A stretch of 35,301 nt of DNA from Candidatus Fermentibacterota bacterium (GTDB lineage: Bacteria; JAFGKV01), in NCBI GenBank assembly GCA_030620115.1, contig JAUXFG010000026.1, positions 1 through 35,301 on the forward strand, in the 5' to 3' direction. The translations under genes were made by a program, and so were the position numbers. Of the stretch, positions 1-8,850 are shown in pieces; within the stretch, counting starts at the first letter, position 1, and the number at the start of each line of letters is the position of its first letter. The notes beneath the pieces were generated by a model. It was not told the origin of the DNA and did not search any database. It saw only the letters and a program-made list of their open reading frames with translations.

Positions 1-400
1 CAGGAAGCGAAGAATCTCGCCTTGCTTCTTGCTCCATCATCTCAACGCTGCACGCTCAACGCTCAACGCTCTCCTCTTCCCATTCCCCCATTCCCCCATT
101 CCCCCAATCTCCTCTCCCAATCTGTGTAATCTGTGGTTCCCCCCACCGGCCCAGATTCCTCGGTCGCGCTGCTCCCTCAGAATGACACATGGCAACACAT
201 CCTTCTGCGCATTACCCCTGTCATTCTGAGCGCCTGAAGGAAGCGAAAAATCTCTCTTCATTCTTTCCGTCTTTGCGCCTTTGCCTGAGGCCTATCCTAA
301 ATCCCATTCTTCCAGATTGACAGATTATAGATTCCAGATTCTACATTCTTTTTCCCCCATCCAGTGCCCCAAATGCGCAGCGAAGCGCATCCAAAGGGGG

Positions 401-2197
401 CTAATCCTCATCCGTCTTGAGAACCGCCACGAACGCGCTCTGAGGAATGACCACATTCCCTACTACTTTCATCCGTTTCTTTCCCTTCTTCTGCTTCTCT
501 AAGAGCTTGCGCTTCCGGCTTATGTCACCACCGTAGCACTTGGCCGTGACATCCTTGCGAAACGGTCGAATCGTGGAGCGCGCGATAATCTTGCCGCCAA
601 TGGCTCCCTGTATGGCAATACGAAACTGATGACGCGGAATTTCTTTCTCGAGCCGCTCGCAAGCATGAAGCGCCCGCTCCCTGGCGCGATCCCGGTGAAC
701 GATCAACGAAAGCGCATCAACCTTCTCCCCATTGATGAGAATATCAACCTTCACCACATCACTGTCGCGATACCCTATCACCTCGTAGTCAAACGATCCA
801 TAGCCCTGGGTGATACTCTTCAGTCGGTCATAGAAATCGAACAGCATCTCCGCCAACGGCATCTCCGCCGTCAATTCGATTCGCCCCGGAGAAGGATAGG
901 TGAACGTAGTATCCATCGCACGACGATCGAGGCAGAGCTTCATCACCACCCCGAGATAGCGCTCAGGAAGAAGAAGCGACGCACGAATGTACGGCTCCTT
1001 GGTTCCGAGAATATCGATAGGATCGGGGAAATGGGCGGGATTATCTACTGCAATGGATCGCCCGTCCTTCAGTGTAAAATGGTACTCAACGCTGGGAACG
1101 GTCATGATAATGGATTGGCCGAACTCACGCTCAAGGCGTTCCTGTACGATTTCCAAGTGAAGGAGCCCCAAGAAACCGCAGCGGAACCCCTGACCGAGTG
1201 CAGTGGAGGAATCCTTCTCATAGGTCAGGGAAGCATCATTGAGCACGTACTTCTCCAAGGAATCTGCCAGGGATCGGTAGTCATCGGAGGTGATGGGATA
1301 GAGCGACGAGAAGACCATGGGCTTCGCCACCTCGAAGCCGGGGAGGGCCTCGGACGCGGGAGAGGAGTCTAATGTAATGGTATCACCGATCCTAGTGTCA
1401 CCCACGGTTTTGATCCCGGCAAAAAGATAGCCGACTTCGCCTGCGGAAAGCGCCTTCCGGGGTTGCTTCGGAAGCTGGTAGACCCCAACCTCTTCCACCC
1501 GGTGGGTCAGGCCATTCGACAAGGTTCGGATCACATCACCGGGCCTCACCACGCCATCATAGAGCCGTATACTGACCACGGTGCCCCTGAAAGAGTCGTA
1601 CTGCGCATCAAAAATAAGCCCTGACAACGGGGCCTTAGGACTGCCCGTAGGGGGAGGAATGCAGCGTACCACTGCTTCCAGAACATCCTCGATCCCGGTA
1701 CCGACCTTTGCGGAACAGAGTACGACCTCTGAAGTATCGAGCCCCAGCTCTGATTCGATCTCCTTCTTGGTCATCTCAATGTCTGCGGAAGGGAGGTCGA
1801 TCTTGTTGATCACCGGGATAATCACAAGATCATGCTCCATGGCGGCGTATAGATTCGCCACGGTCTGCGCCTCAACGCCCTGTGCGGCATCCACGAGCAA
1901 TAGTACGCCTTCACACGAGGCCAATGCGCGAGACACTTCATACGAGAAATCCACGTGCCCCGGGGTATCGATGAGATTGAGGGAATAGGTCAGGCCTGAA
2001 TGAGCGGTGTATGGAAGCGTCACTGTCTGGCTCTTGATGGTAATGCCACGCTCCCGCTCAATATCCATAGAATCCAGAATCTGCTCTCGAAAATCCCGAT
2101 CCGCCACGAGCCCGGCATGCTGAATCAATCGATCAGCCAGGGTCGATTTCCCATGATCTATATGCGCAATAATACTAAAATTCCTGATTCGATTCAT
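401..2197 (-). CDS. lepA: Elongation factor 4 (LepA), translational GTPase
   Basis: Begins MNRIRNFSIIAHIDHGKSTLADRLI (G1), then DTPGHVDFSYEVSRALASCEG (G3) and NKIDLPSAD (G4); LepA C-terminal region YGGDISRKRKLLEKQKKGKKRMK. 598 aa full length. Confidence 0.98.
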   Translation of the reverse strand: MNRIRNFSIIAHIDHGKSTLADRLIQHAGLVADRDFREQILDSMDIERERGITIKSQTVTLPYTAHSGLTYSLNLIDTPGHVDFSYEVSRALASCEGVLLLVDAAQGVEAQTVANLYAAMEHDLVIIPVINKIDLPSADIEMTKKEIESELGLDTSEVVLCSAKVGTGIEDVLEAVVRCIPPPTGSPKAPLSGLIFDAQYDSFRGTVVSIRLYDGVVRPGDVIRTLSNGLTHRVEEVGVYQLPKQPRKALSAGEVGYLFAGIKTVGDTRIGDTITLDSSPASEALPGFEVAKPMVFSSLYPITSDDYRSLADSLEKYVLNDASLTYEKDSSTALGQGFRCGFLGLLHLEIVQERLEREFGQSIIMTVPSVEYHFTLKDGRSIAVDNPAHFPDPIDILGTKEPYIRASLLLPERYLGVVMKLCLDRRAMDTTFTYPSPGRIELTAEMPLAEMLFDFYDRLKSITQGYGSFDYEVIGYRDSDVVKVDILINGEKVDALSLIVHRDRARERALHACERLEKEIPRHQFRIAIQGAIGGKIIARSTIRPFRKDVTAKCYGGDISRKRKLLEKQKKGKKRMKVVGNVVIPQSAFVAVLKTDED

Positions 2198-2342
2198 AGG
2201 GGTTCAGCTTCTATCTAAGGGTTCGCTCAGGGCCATGAGGTCAGTCGCCAAAACGAGGGCCGCAAGCTTACCTCCCCGCGCAACGCGCGTCAACAATGGG
2301 TCTATTGCATCACCAGCAATAGCGATTCCGTCTCTCACAGAC

Positions 2343-2377
2343 AATGTAGGTCGGGTTAGCCCCGCGTAACCCGACAT
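2343..2377 (+). repeat. REP-like palindrome, copy 1
   Basis: aatgtaGGTCGGGTTAgccccgcgTAACCCGACat: 9-bp perfect stem GTCGGGTTA/TAACCCGAC with 8-nt loop; same family at 2617, 3666 and 3906. Confidence 0.85.
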
Positions 2378-2572
2378 CTCCGCTCCGTCCCAAACTTCGT
2401 CTCGAACTTTGCTTGCCACGCCGACTCGTCACGGCGTATCCACCAGGAGAAGACGGAAGCCATCCGACGAAGGCGGGTCTCGAACTCTATCCTGATTCTC
2501 ACCCAGTGCGGGAAAAGCCACAGGCAGGGGAAGATCGCAGGCAGGGACGCCTGCGCCACTGACATGCGCCAC

Positions 2573-2614
2573 TTGCCGCTTTGTCTTCTGCTATGGGAGA
2601 AGACAAAGCGGCAA
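2573..2614. repeat. Perfect 17-bp stem hairpin (8-nt loop)
   Basis: TTGCCGCTTTGTCTTCT-gctatggg-AGAAGACAAAGCGGCAA; the arms are exact reverse complements. Confidence 0.9.
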
Positions 2615-2616
2615 AA

Positions 2617-2651
2617 ATGTCGGGTTACGCTGGGCTAACCCGACCTACGTT
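2617..2651 (-). repeat. REP-like palindrome, copy 2 (inverted relative to copy 1)
   Basis: atGTCGGGTTAcgctgggcTAACCCGACctacgtt; reverse complement of the copy-1 type. Confidence 0.85.
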
Positions 2652-3612
2652 ACTTCGTCCCAAATTCTAGCGGGTGCCTGGGCTTCTCCACCAATACGCT
2701 TTTCTCCAGGGGAATGTCGGCCGTTGGGAATCTGGCCAAGGCTTCCCTTGTCTCCTGTGTCACAGGAATCCTGAACATCTCCATGAAGGGGAGCAGGTTC
2801 TCTCCCACAGCCTCTGAGAGAAACCGGACCAACACGGAATTGGCTTGAAGTGAATCTGCTTCAGGGAAAGTCAACTCCCCCTCTTGAATTGCCCGATATG
2901 TTGCTTGGAAAAGAGGCCATCCGTACTCAGCCCAAAGGCTTTGAAGCAAGACGTGGCAGACCGCTCCCGGGTCGTATTTCTCTCCTTCGAGATATCTATC
3001 AGTATGCTTAAGGGCTCCTTGGTACTCACGCACCTGCTCTACGGGCCAACCGCAGTCCACCATGGCATGCTGGCGCAGGAATCCCGCGTGACCCTCAGCA
3101 GCAAACCACCATGGCGCATGAGTGCCTTTTCCCTGATAGTCCACGTACACATTAGCCCAACCATTGGCCAGTTCGTGCCAGATGATTGAAAGCGTTGGAT
3201 CCCCCCTCTCGATCTCTTCGAGTTCCAGCCCGGGGAGAAGCGTGGCGGTAACCTGGGTATTGTTCCACGAGGTGAGTCCACCAGCCCATCCCTTACGCCA
3301 CATGTCCTCGGGCTGGTAGAACATGAAATAGTAGCGCGGATGGTGCACATCCGGGTTGTCCTGAATCCAATTCATCAAGTCATTCAAAGCATAGCCCGTG
3401 TAGGTCCGGTAGATGTGGTATCCTTCTTCCAGATACTCCTCAACCATGGGCCGGTACGAAGCGTATTGTTCCGCAATCTCCACATCAAAGTGCTCCGTGC
3501 TGAAAACAACCAAAGTATCATCTCGGGATTCCGCGCCGCTGCAATCAAAGACCCCCGGACTCAGTAACAACGTCAGGATGAATGAGAGAAGCCTGTTCTT
3601 CGAAACGTTCAT
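2650..3612 (-). CDS. Secreted protein of unknown function with a metallopeptidase-like HExxN motif
   Basis: The ORF is open to 3660, but AAGGAGG lies just upstream of the ATG at 3612 (MNVSKNRLLSFILTLLLSPGVFDCSG, signal peptide). Contains SIIWHELANGWANVYVD and WWFAAEGHAGFL. Confidence 0.75.
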   Translation of the reverse strand: MNVSKNRLLSFILTLLLSPGVFDCSGAESRDDTLVVFSTEHFDVEIAEQYASYRPMVEEYLEEGYHIYRTYTGYALNDLMNWIQDNPDVHHPRYYFMFYQPEDMWRKGWAGGLTSWNNTQVTATLLPGLELEEIERGDPTLSIIWHELANGWANVYVDYQGKGTHAPWWFAAEGHAGFLRQHAMVDCGWPVEQVREYQGALKHTDRYLEGEKYDPGAVCHVLLQSLWAEYGWPLFQATYRAIQEGELTFPEADSLQANSVLVRFLSEAVGENLLPFMEMFRIPVTQETREALARFPTADIPLEKSVLVEKPRHPLEFGTK

Positions 3613-3665
3613 CGAATCCTCCTTGTTGATCAGAACAACCTTCCTTGAACCCTGCACCAATAGAC

Positions 3666-3702
3666 AATGTAGGTCGGGTTAGCCCGGCGTAACCCGACAT
3701 TT
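3666..3702 (+). repeat. REP-like palindrome, copy 3
   Basis: aatgtaGGTCGGGTTAgcccggcgTAACCCGACatt; same family as 2343. Confidence 0.85.
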
Positions 3703-3707
3703 CTCCA

Positions 3708-3890
3708 TCATTCGTTTCCCACATCCTCCGGCAACGTCATCGCCACCGTGCCCCAATCCTCCGAGTACACACCTGCATCCACGTATCGCCGCATGCTCGA
3801 GTAGGGCCAATCGATCGGTCGATAGACATACGCATGTTTGACCGGGTTGTAGTGGATATGATCTACAACGAATGCGCGTCGGTATTCCAT
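3708..3890 (-). pseudogene. REP-associated tyrosine transposase (RAYT / Y1_Tnp) C-terminal remnant
   Basis: MEYRRAFVVDHIHYNPVKHAYVYRPIDWPYSSMRRYVDAGVYSEDWG has the characteristic HIHYNPVKH...DWPYSS..RYV..G.Y..DWG signature. Only ~60 aa remain, with no N-terminal catalytic HUH half. Confidence 0.85.
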
Positions 3891-3905
3891 GTCTACTCCG
3901 GTCGG

Positions 3906-3941
3906 AATGTCGGGTTACGCTGCGCTAACCCGACCTACGTT
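3906..3941 (-). repeat. REP-like palindrome, copy 4 (inverted)
   Basis: aatGTCGGGTTAcgctgcgcTAACCCGACctacgtt. Confidence 0.85.
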
Positions 3942-3952
3942 ACTCCGTTACT

Positions 3953-3989
3953 CTGAACCCTGAACCCTGAACCCTGAACCCTGAACCCC
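3953..3989. repeat. 7-bp tandem repeat (CTGAACC)n, ~5 copies
   Basis: ctgaaccctgaaccctgaaccctgaaccctgaaccc, abutting the stop codon of the 3990..5258 gene. Confidence 0.9.
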
Positions 3990-5258
3990 TCAACCAATAG
4001 CCTTCTGGAAGATGGTGTAGGTCTTGGAAAGCCTACTTCCCATCATCTCAATGAGGCGGATGGCCATGACATTGTCCTCGAGAACCCACCCCATGTCGCC
4101 ATACTCATAGCCGGCAGCTTGGGTGTAGCATTTCTGCTTCCAGAGCATTACGCCATCCAGACCAAGACGCCGATACTTCTTCTTGACGCCAAGATAGCCC
4201 ACTCTGAACCCCTTGATCTGTCTTCTGGTGAGAAGCATCTTCGCGGCACGCAGTAGTTCGCACCTTCGACACCATGGAATAGGCTTCAGCCGTTCGAGGA
4301 TATTTGGAATTCCTCCGAAAAACGCCACTGGTTCATCTTCGATATACAAAAAGACAAACAGCTTCTTGTCGAATATCAGCATCATATCTTTGATTATAGA
4401 AGCGAATTCATCATATTCAAATGGTACGAATCCATAATTATCGCTCCATTCCTCATTATAGATTCCGAACATCTCATTGATGCGTTCCTCAAGACTGCGC
4501 TGGTCCCATGACTCGATCGTGATACCATAGCGCTCAACGACCTTGCGTGCGACTCGTTCAAGCTTCTCTTCCATTGGGTTCATCACGGGGACTTCCCACG
4601 AGAACACACGTTTGATGGGCTCGAATCCGGCCTCGCCGGCCAACCGCGGGTAGTATGGTTTGGTATAGGCATAGTAGATCACGGGGCGCGAATCGAATCC
4701 GTCGGTCATGAAGCCGGGAGTTGCTTCATTGACGGGCAGATCTTGTGGTCCCCGCATGGTATCCATACCCTGTTCGCCGAGCCAACGCTCCGTGCTGTCC
4801 CACAATGCCTTGGCTACCTCGATGTCATCAGTGGATTCGAATTGACCGAAAAAGCCGACCTTGTCGTTCCAGTGCCGGTTATGGTTGTGATTTACAAACG
4901 CAGTACATCGGCCGACGATCTCATCACCTTTGAATGCCAGGAGCCATCTCATGTCGGCATGCCGAAAAAAAAGATTGCCGGGTTCGAAAAATCCCTTTAT
5001 GCCTATCGCCTTGAAGCCAAGATACTCGTAGTCGAGAAGCGGAATATGCAGTGCATCATCCCGGTAATGGTCCCAATGAAACCCCACAAACCTCTTCAAT
5101 AACTTCCTGTCATTGCTCGATCTATTCGAGAATGTGACAATCCGTACTGTTTGTCGGACCGGATCGTGAGAATCCATCCCTTCCTTGCGTGATGCTTTCT
5201 CCATTCTTCCCGCCTTCCTGCAATTCAAACGCATTCTGCCGCCATATCGCCACGCCAT
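3990..5258 (-). CDS. GNAT-like acyltransferase family / conserved hypothetical protein
   Basis: 422-aa ORF; FVFLYIEDEPVAFFGGIPN and GFRVGYLGVKKKYRRLGLDGVMLWKQ...GYEYGDMGWVLEDNVMAIRLIEMMGSRLSKTYTIFQK resemble GNAT-fold C-terminal motifs. The start may be internal (ATG at 5204). Confidence 0.65.
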   Translation of the reverse strand: MAWRYGGRMRLNCRKAGRMEKASRKEGMDSHDPVRQTVRIVTFSNRSSNDRKLLKRFVGFHWDHYRDDALHIPLLDYEYLGFKAIGIKGFFEPGNLFFRHADMRWLLAFKGDEIVGRCTAFVNHNHNRHWNDKVGFFGQFESTDDIEVAKALWDSTERWLGEQGMDTMRGPQDLPVNEATPGFMTDGFDSRPVIYYAYTKPYYPRLAGEAGFEPIKRVFSWEVPVMNPMEEKLERVARKVVERYGITIESWDQRSLEERINEMFGIYNEEWSDNYGFVPFEYDEFASIIKDMMLIFDKKLFVFLYIEDEPVAFFGGIPNILERLKPIPWCRRCELLRAAKMLLTRRQIKGFRVGYLGVKKKYRRLGLDGVMLWKQKCYTQAAGYEYGDMGWVLEDNVMAIRLIEMMGSRLSKTYTIFQKAIG

Positions 5259-5720
5259 TGCGGGTTCACCCCGAGCACGCAGCTCTTAGGGTTCGCAGCC
5301 TGAACCCATACGTCAAGTCGGTTCCGATATAGGATCAATGAATAAGCGTGGAGGTTCGGGGAATGACAAATGAGCTGGTGAGCTATTGAGCTGGTAAGCT
5401 GATGAGTTGGAGGGTGAGAGGCTCGGATCGCAGGCAGGGAAGATCGCAGGCAGGGACGCCTGCGCCACTAACCTGCGCCGCTGACCTGCGCCACTGACCC
5501 TGTGGCGAACTGGGGCTCGCGAGAAATGCGGGCTGGATCCCCGCCGACTCAAATCGGAAGTGGCAGTATACTTGCTATGAGCCATAATTGTAGTATATTC
5601 TGTTTGCCGTGACAGCCAATGGAGCGCCCGATCCTGGCTCATTGCGGTTCATCAGTGCGAGCATCTGGGATCTCGCAATCCTCTCGCCCGATTACTCATG
5701 CATGAAAGGGGGCCGGTTAC

Positions 5721-6941
5721 ATGGTAGGCATTGGAATCGGCCGGGACTTGAATGCGACGGCAGCAGTCTCACAGGCCACACAAACCGCACTCCACCAACT
5801 CCCGGACACGGCCCGACCAGCGTGGGCTCTGGTCTTCTGCGGAGGTCGCCATTCCAAGGAAGACGTTTTGCAGGGTCTTCGATCTGAGTTGGGAGACCTC
5901 CCGGTAGTTGGAGGAACCTCCATAGGAATCATTGCCGGGGATACGGTTGGCTATGTAGGCTACGATTGTGCAGTAGCAGTCTTCCCGGATTCAATCGGGA
6001 AACCGAGAATCGTATCTGTCTGTGATATGGAAAAGAAGGGAGAGTTCGAGACAGGGCAGGAGCTGGGCCGCAAACTTGATGAGAGTATCCAGGATGGGGA
6101 TGTTGTCCTCATCCTCTATGACGCCATCCGGTCTTCGCTTCCGCCAAAACTGAATGTTGGCAGTCTTTTGCTCGACGGTCTGTACGAAGTCCTGGGACAG
6201 CGACACTTCCACATGATAGGTGCGGGTGTGACGGGAGACCCGGCTCTTTCGACGGGCTACGTTATCGACGGTCAAAAGATCAGGAAAAACGCGGTGGTAG
6301 CCGCCGTATTCCCTTCCCAGATTCGCGCCCGGACCACGATTATGCACGCATGCGTCCCCGTGAGTTCCTTTCTCGAGATCACCAAGATCGAGGGCCAGAA
6401 GCTCTATGAATTAGACGGACGACCGGCCCTTGAGGTAATCTACGAAAAACTTGGCCTCGACGATTCCAAGAACAGCCTCCCCAATCTCTCTCTGAATACG
6501 ACCCTGGGAGAGAAGCACGGCGATCTCTTTGCGACGTATGATGAATCAGCCTACGTGAATCAACTCATCATTGACATCGATCAAACAGAGGGCTCGGTGA
6601 GTCTTTTCGAGGCGGACTTCGAGCAGGGGACGAAGATCCAGATCATGTCACGCGATAACAAGCTCATGCTGCAATCTGTCGGCCAAAGAACGCGCGAGCT
6701 CCTGGAGGCGACCAAAGATTGGGATCCTTTCTTCGCACTCTATATCGATTGTGGCGGGCGTACAAGCGCTTTCAGCGGCTCAGAACGGGAAGAGGCCTCT
6801 GCCTTGCAGGAGGCACTTCCCAAGGAAATCCCGCTGATGGGCTTCTATTCTGCCTTGGAGATTGCACCGGTTCTGGGGAGAAGCCGGCCTCTCAATTGGA
6901 CAGGCGTTCTCACGCTTTTCGGCATGCAAGATAGTACATGA
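5721..6941 (+). CDS. FIST N-/C-domain sensory protein
   Basis: MVGIGIGRDLNATAAVSQATQTAL...ALVFCGGRHSKEDVLQGLRSELGDLPVVGGTSIGIIAGD...MGFYSALEIAPVLGRSRPLNWTGVLTLFGM matches FIST architecture. RBS-like AAGGGGG upstream. Confidence 0.88.
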   Translation: MVGIGIGRDLNATAAVSQATQTALHQLPDTARPAWALVFCGGRHSKEDVLQGLRSELGDLPVVGGTSIGIIAGDTVGYVGYDCAVAVFPDSIGKPRIVSVCDMEKKGEFETGQELGRKLDESIQDGDVVLILYDAIRSSLPPKLNVGSLLLDGLYEVLGQRHFHMIGAGVTGDPALSTGYVIDGQKIRKNAVVAAVFPSQIRARTTIMHACVPVSSFLEITKIEGQKLYELDGRPALEVIYEKLGLDDSKNSLPNLSLNTTLGEKHGDLFATYDESAYVNQLIIDIDQTEGSVSLFEADFEQGTKIQIMSRDNKLMLQSVGQRTRELLEATKDWDPFFALYIDCGGRTSAFSGSEREEASALQEALPKEIPLMGFYSALEIAPVLGRSRPLNWTGVLTLFGMQDST

Positions 6942-8659
6942 ACTCGTCGAACAAGGAACTCGACTTCTACCGCCGACAGACCGATGAATTGGGTGCACAC
7001 GTGCTCCGCCTTCAGGAAGAACTCACCAGGGTTCGCAGAGAGGAACACCGAAGCCGAGTTGCTGCGGAACTGATTCGCGAGGGCTACCTTCTCGTGAATG
7101 CGCATGCAAGCGAGTCCGGGATAGCAACCCGGCTCCTTGAGATAACAATGCCGATTTTCAACGCGCAACGCGCCGCCATTTTCCGCTACCTGCCGGGCGA
7201 GGAAACCATGACGTTCCGTTATGGTCTCGGATTTGACGAGAGCGTCTCAGAATCTTTCACTGTTTCTCCGCCGATTCCCGACTTTGCTTTCAAGAGTTCT
7301 TCCTCTTCGTCAACTCCCTTTGCACGCGCCCTCGAAGAGCAACTTGCAACGCCTTTCTTCTTATGGGCCAATGACGAGCGAACGAATACCGGGTTATTCA
7401 TCGGCAGCACTCTTGATGACCGTCGTGTGCAATTGCCCTTCCGAATACAGGATCGAGACGTGGTGGAAGGTGCGTTGGGCGTGTTCGTGGAAGTCTTGGA
7501 GCGGAGGCGACTCGAGGATGAGATACTCAAGGCAAGCAAGCTGGAGACAGTAGGCTTGCTGGCCGGTGGGATTGCCCACGACTTCAATAATCTGCTCACC
7601 GCCACCTTGGGGAACCTGACTCTAGCGCGCATCTATGGGGCTGAAAATGAACGGATCAGCATGAGACTCACCGAAGCCGAGAAGGCCATCGATCGTGCGA
7701 GGGCTCTCACTTCCCAGCTGCTCACCTTTTCCAAGGGCGGCGCGCCAATAAGGAAGGCAATGTCAATCAATCAGCTCCTTCGGGAATGGGCGGCATTCGC
7801 ACTGCACGGATCCAATGTCCGCTGCCGGTATGGAATTGCTGAAGATCTCTGGTCAGTCGAAATCGACAGCGGACAGATCGGTCAGGTCATGCACAATCTC
7901 GTCATCAATGCCGACCAAGCCATGCCTGAGGGGGGCAAACTCTCCATCGAAGCGAAAAATTATGTAGTGGGGCCTGAAGACAAGATGCCACTCGAGAATG
8001 GCCGCTATGTCCACATCACGACTCGTGACCATGGCGTAGGCATCCCCCAGCATCTCCTGAGCAAGATCTTTGACCCCTTCTTTACCACGAAACAGAAAGG
8101 AAGCGGTCTGGGACTCACGATGTCCTATGCCATCATAAAAAACCACGAAGGCCTCCTTTCCGTGGAATCGGAGATGGGAAAAGGAACCGTATTCCACATA
8201 TACCTCCCGGCTTCCTCCATTACCAAGCCCGAAAAACGCGGCAAGAGAGAGCAGCTCATTTCCGGGAAAGGCCGAGTTCTCATAATGGACGACGAGGAGA
8301 CCGTGCGAGCCGTGGCCAAAGACATGCTTGAGTTCCTGGGCTACCATGCTGTGCTTTCCAGCAGCGGAGAAGAAGCCATTGAGAAGTTCGTCAAGGCAAA
8401 GGCGCTTGGCGAACCATATGACGCCCTGATTCTCGATCTCACCGTGCCGGGCGAGATGGGTGGGAAGGAGGTAATCGCCAAGCTTCGCGAGATCGACCCA
8501 CACGTGAGAGCCGTGGTGTCAAGCGGCTATTCCGCCGATCCGGTGATGGCGGAATACCAGCGATACGGCTTTGCCGCCGTGATCCCCAAGCCCTACCAGC
8601 TCAGCACCCTCAGCCACGTAATGGACAAGGTGGTACGCCATCGGGAACCCATAGAATAG
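6938..8659 (+). CDS. Hybrid sensor histidine kinase (GAF-like N-terminus, HisKA, HATPase_c, C-terminal receiver)
   Basis: H-box GGIAHDFNNLLTATLGNL; VMHNLVINADQAMP (N-box); GSGLGLTMSYAIIKNHEG (G-box); receiver VLIMDDEETVRAVA...LILDLTVPGEMGG...PKPYQLSTL. ATGA overlap with the FIST gene. Confidence 0.95.
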   Translation: MNSSNKELDFYRRQTDELGAHVLRLQEELTRVRREEHRSRVAAELIREGYLLVNAHASESGIATRLLEITMPIFNAQRAAIFRYLPGEETMTFRYGLGFDESVSESFTVSPPIPDFAFKSSSSSSTPFARALEEQLATPFFLWANDERTNTGLFIGSTLDDRRVQLPFRIQDRDVVEGALGVFVEVLERRRLEDEILKASKLETVGLLAGGIAHDFNNLLTATLGNLTLARIYGAENERISMRLTEAEKAIDRARALTSQLLTFSKGGAPIRKAMSINQLLREWAAFALHGSNVRCRYGIAEDLWSVEIDSGQIGQVMHNLVINADQAMPEGGKLSIEAKNYVVGPEDKMPLENGRYVHITTRDHGVGIPQHLLSKIFDPFFTTKQKGSGLGLTMSYAIIKNHEGLLSVESEMGKGTVFHIYLPASSITKPEKRGKREQLISGKGRVLIMDDEETVRAVAKDMLEFLGYHAVLSSSGEEAIEKFVKAKALGEPYDALILDLTVPGEMGGKEVIAKLREIDPHVRAVVSSGYSADPVMAEYQRYGFAAVIPKPYQLSTLSHVMDKVVRHREPIE

Positions 8660-8798
8660 AGGTAACCGTCGCGAAACGGAGAAGATGGTTGAGGCTGCGA
8701 GGCTTGCGACCGAGGACGACGCAGGCGTATTCTCTGCGATACGCCGAGGAGGAGAAGGAAGCGTAACGAAGCAGGCGCTTCCAGATGCGGCGTTGCAG

Positions 8799-8817
8799 TC
8801 CCGCGTCGGACGCGGGA
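8799..8817. repeat. Palindromic repeat TCCCGCGTCNGACGCGGGA, copy 1
   Basis: tcccgcgtcggacgcggga, followed by ttggtgaggagttcgggg. Confidence 0.85.
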
Positions 8818-8850
8818 TTGGTGAGGAGTTCGGGGTAGGACTGAGGAAAC

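Noticed and set aside
629-2218. Plus-strand ORFs (247, 135, 72 aa) opposite lepA
   Set aside because: Antisense shadows of a highly conserved lepA CDS with no RBS or recognisable protein features.
3953-3989. Telomere-like (CTGAACC)n tract
   Set aside because: Only ~5 units inside a bacterial gene-dense region; likely slipped-strand microsatellite. Kept only as a simple repeat.
5313-5642. 109-aa minus-strand ORF upstream of the FIST gene
   Set aside because: Mostly the dispersed AQASLPAIF-type intergenic repeat; not a credible protein.
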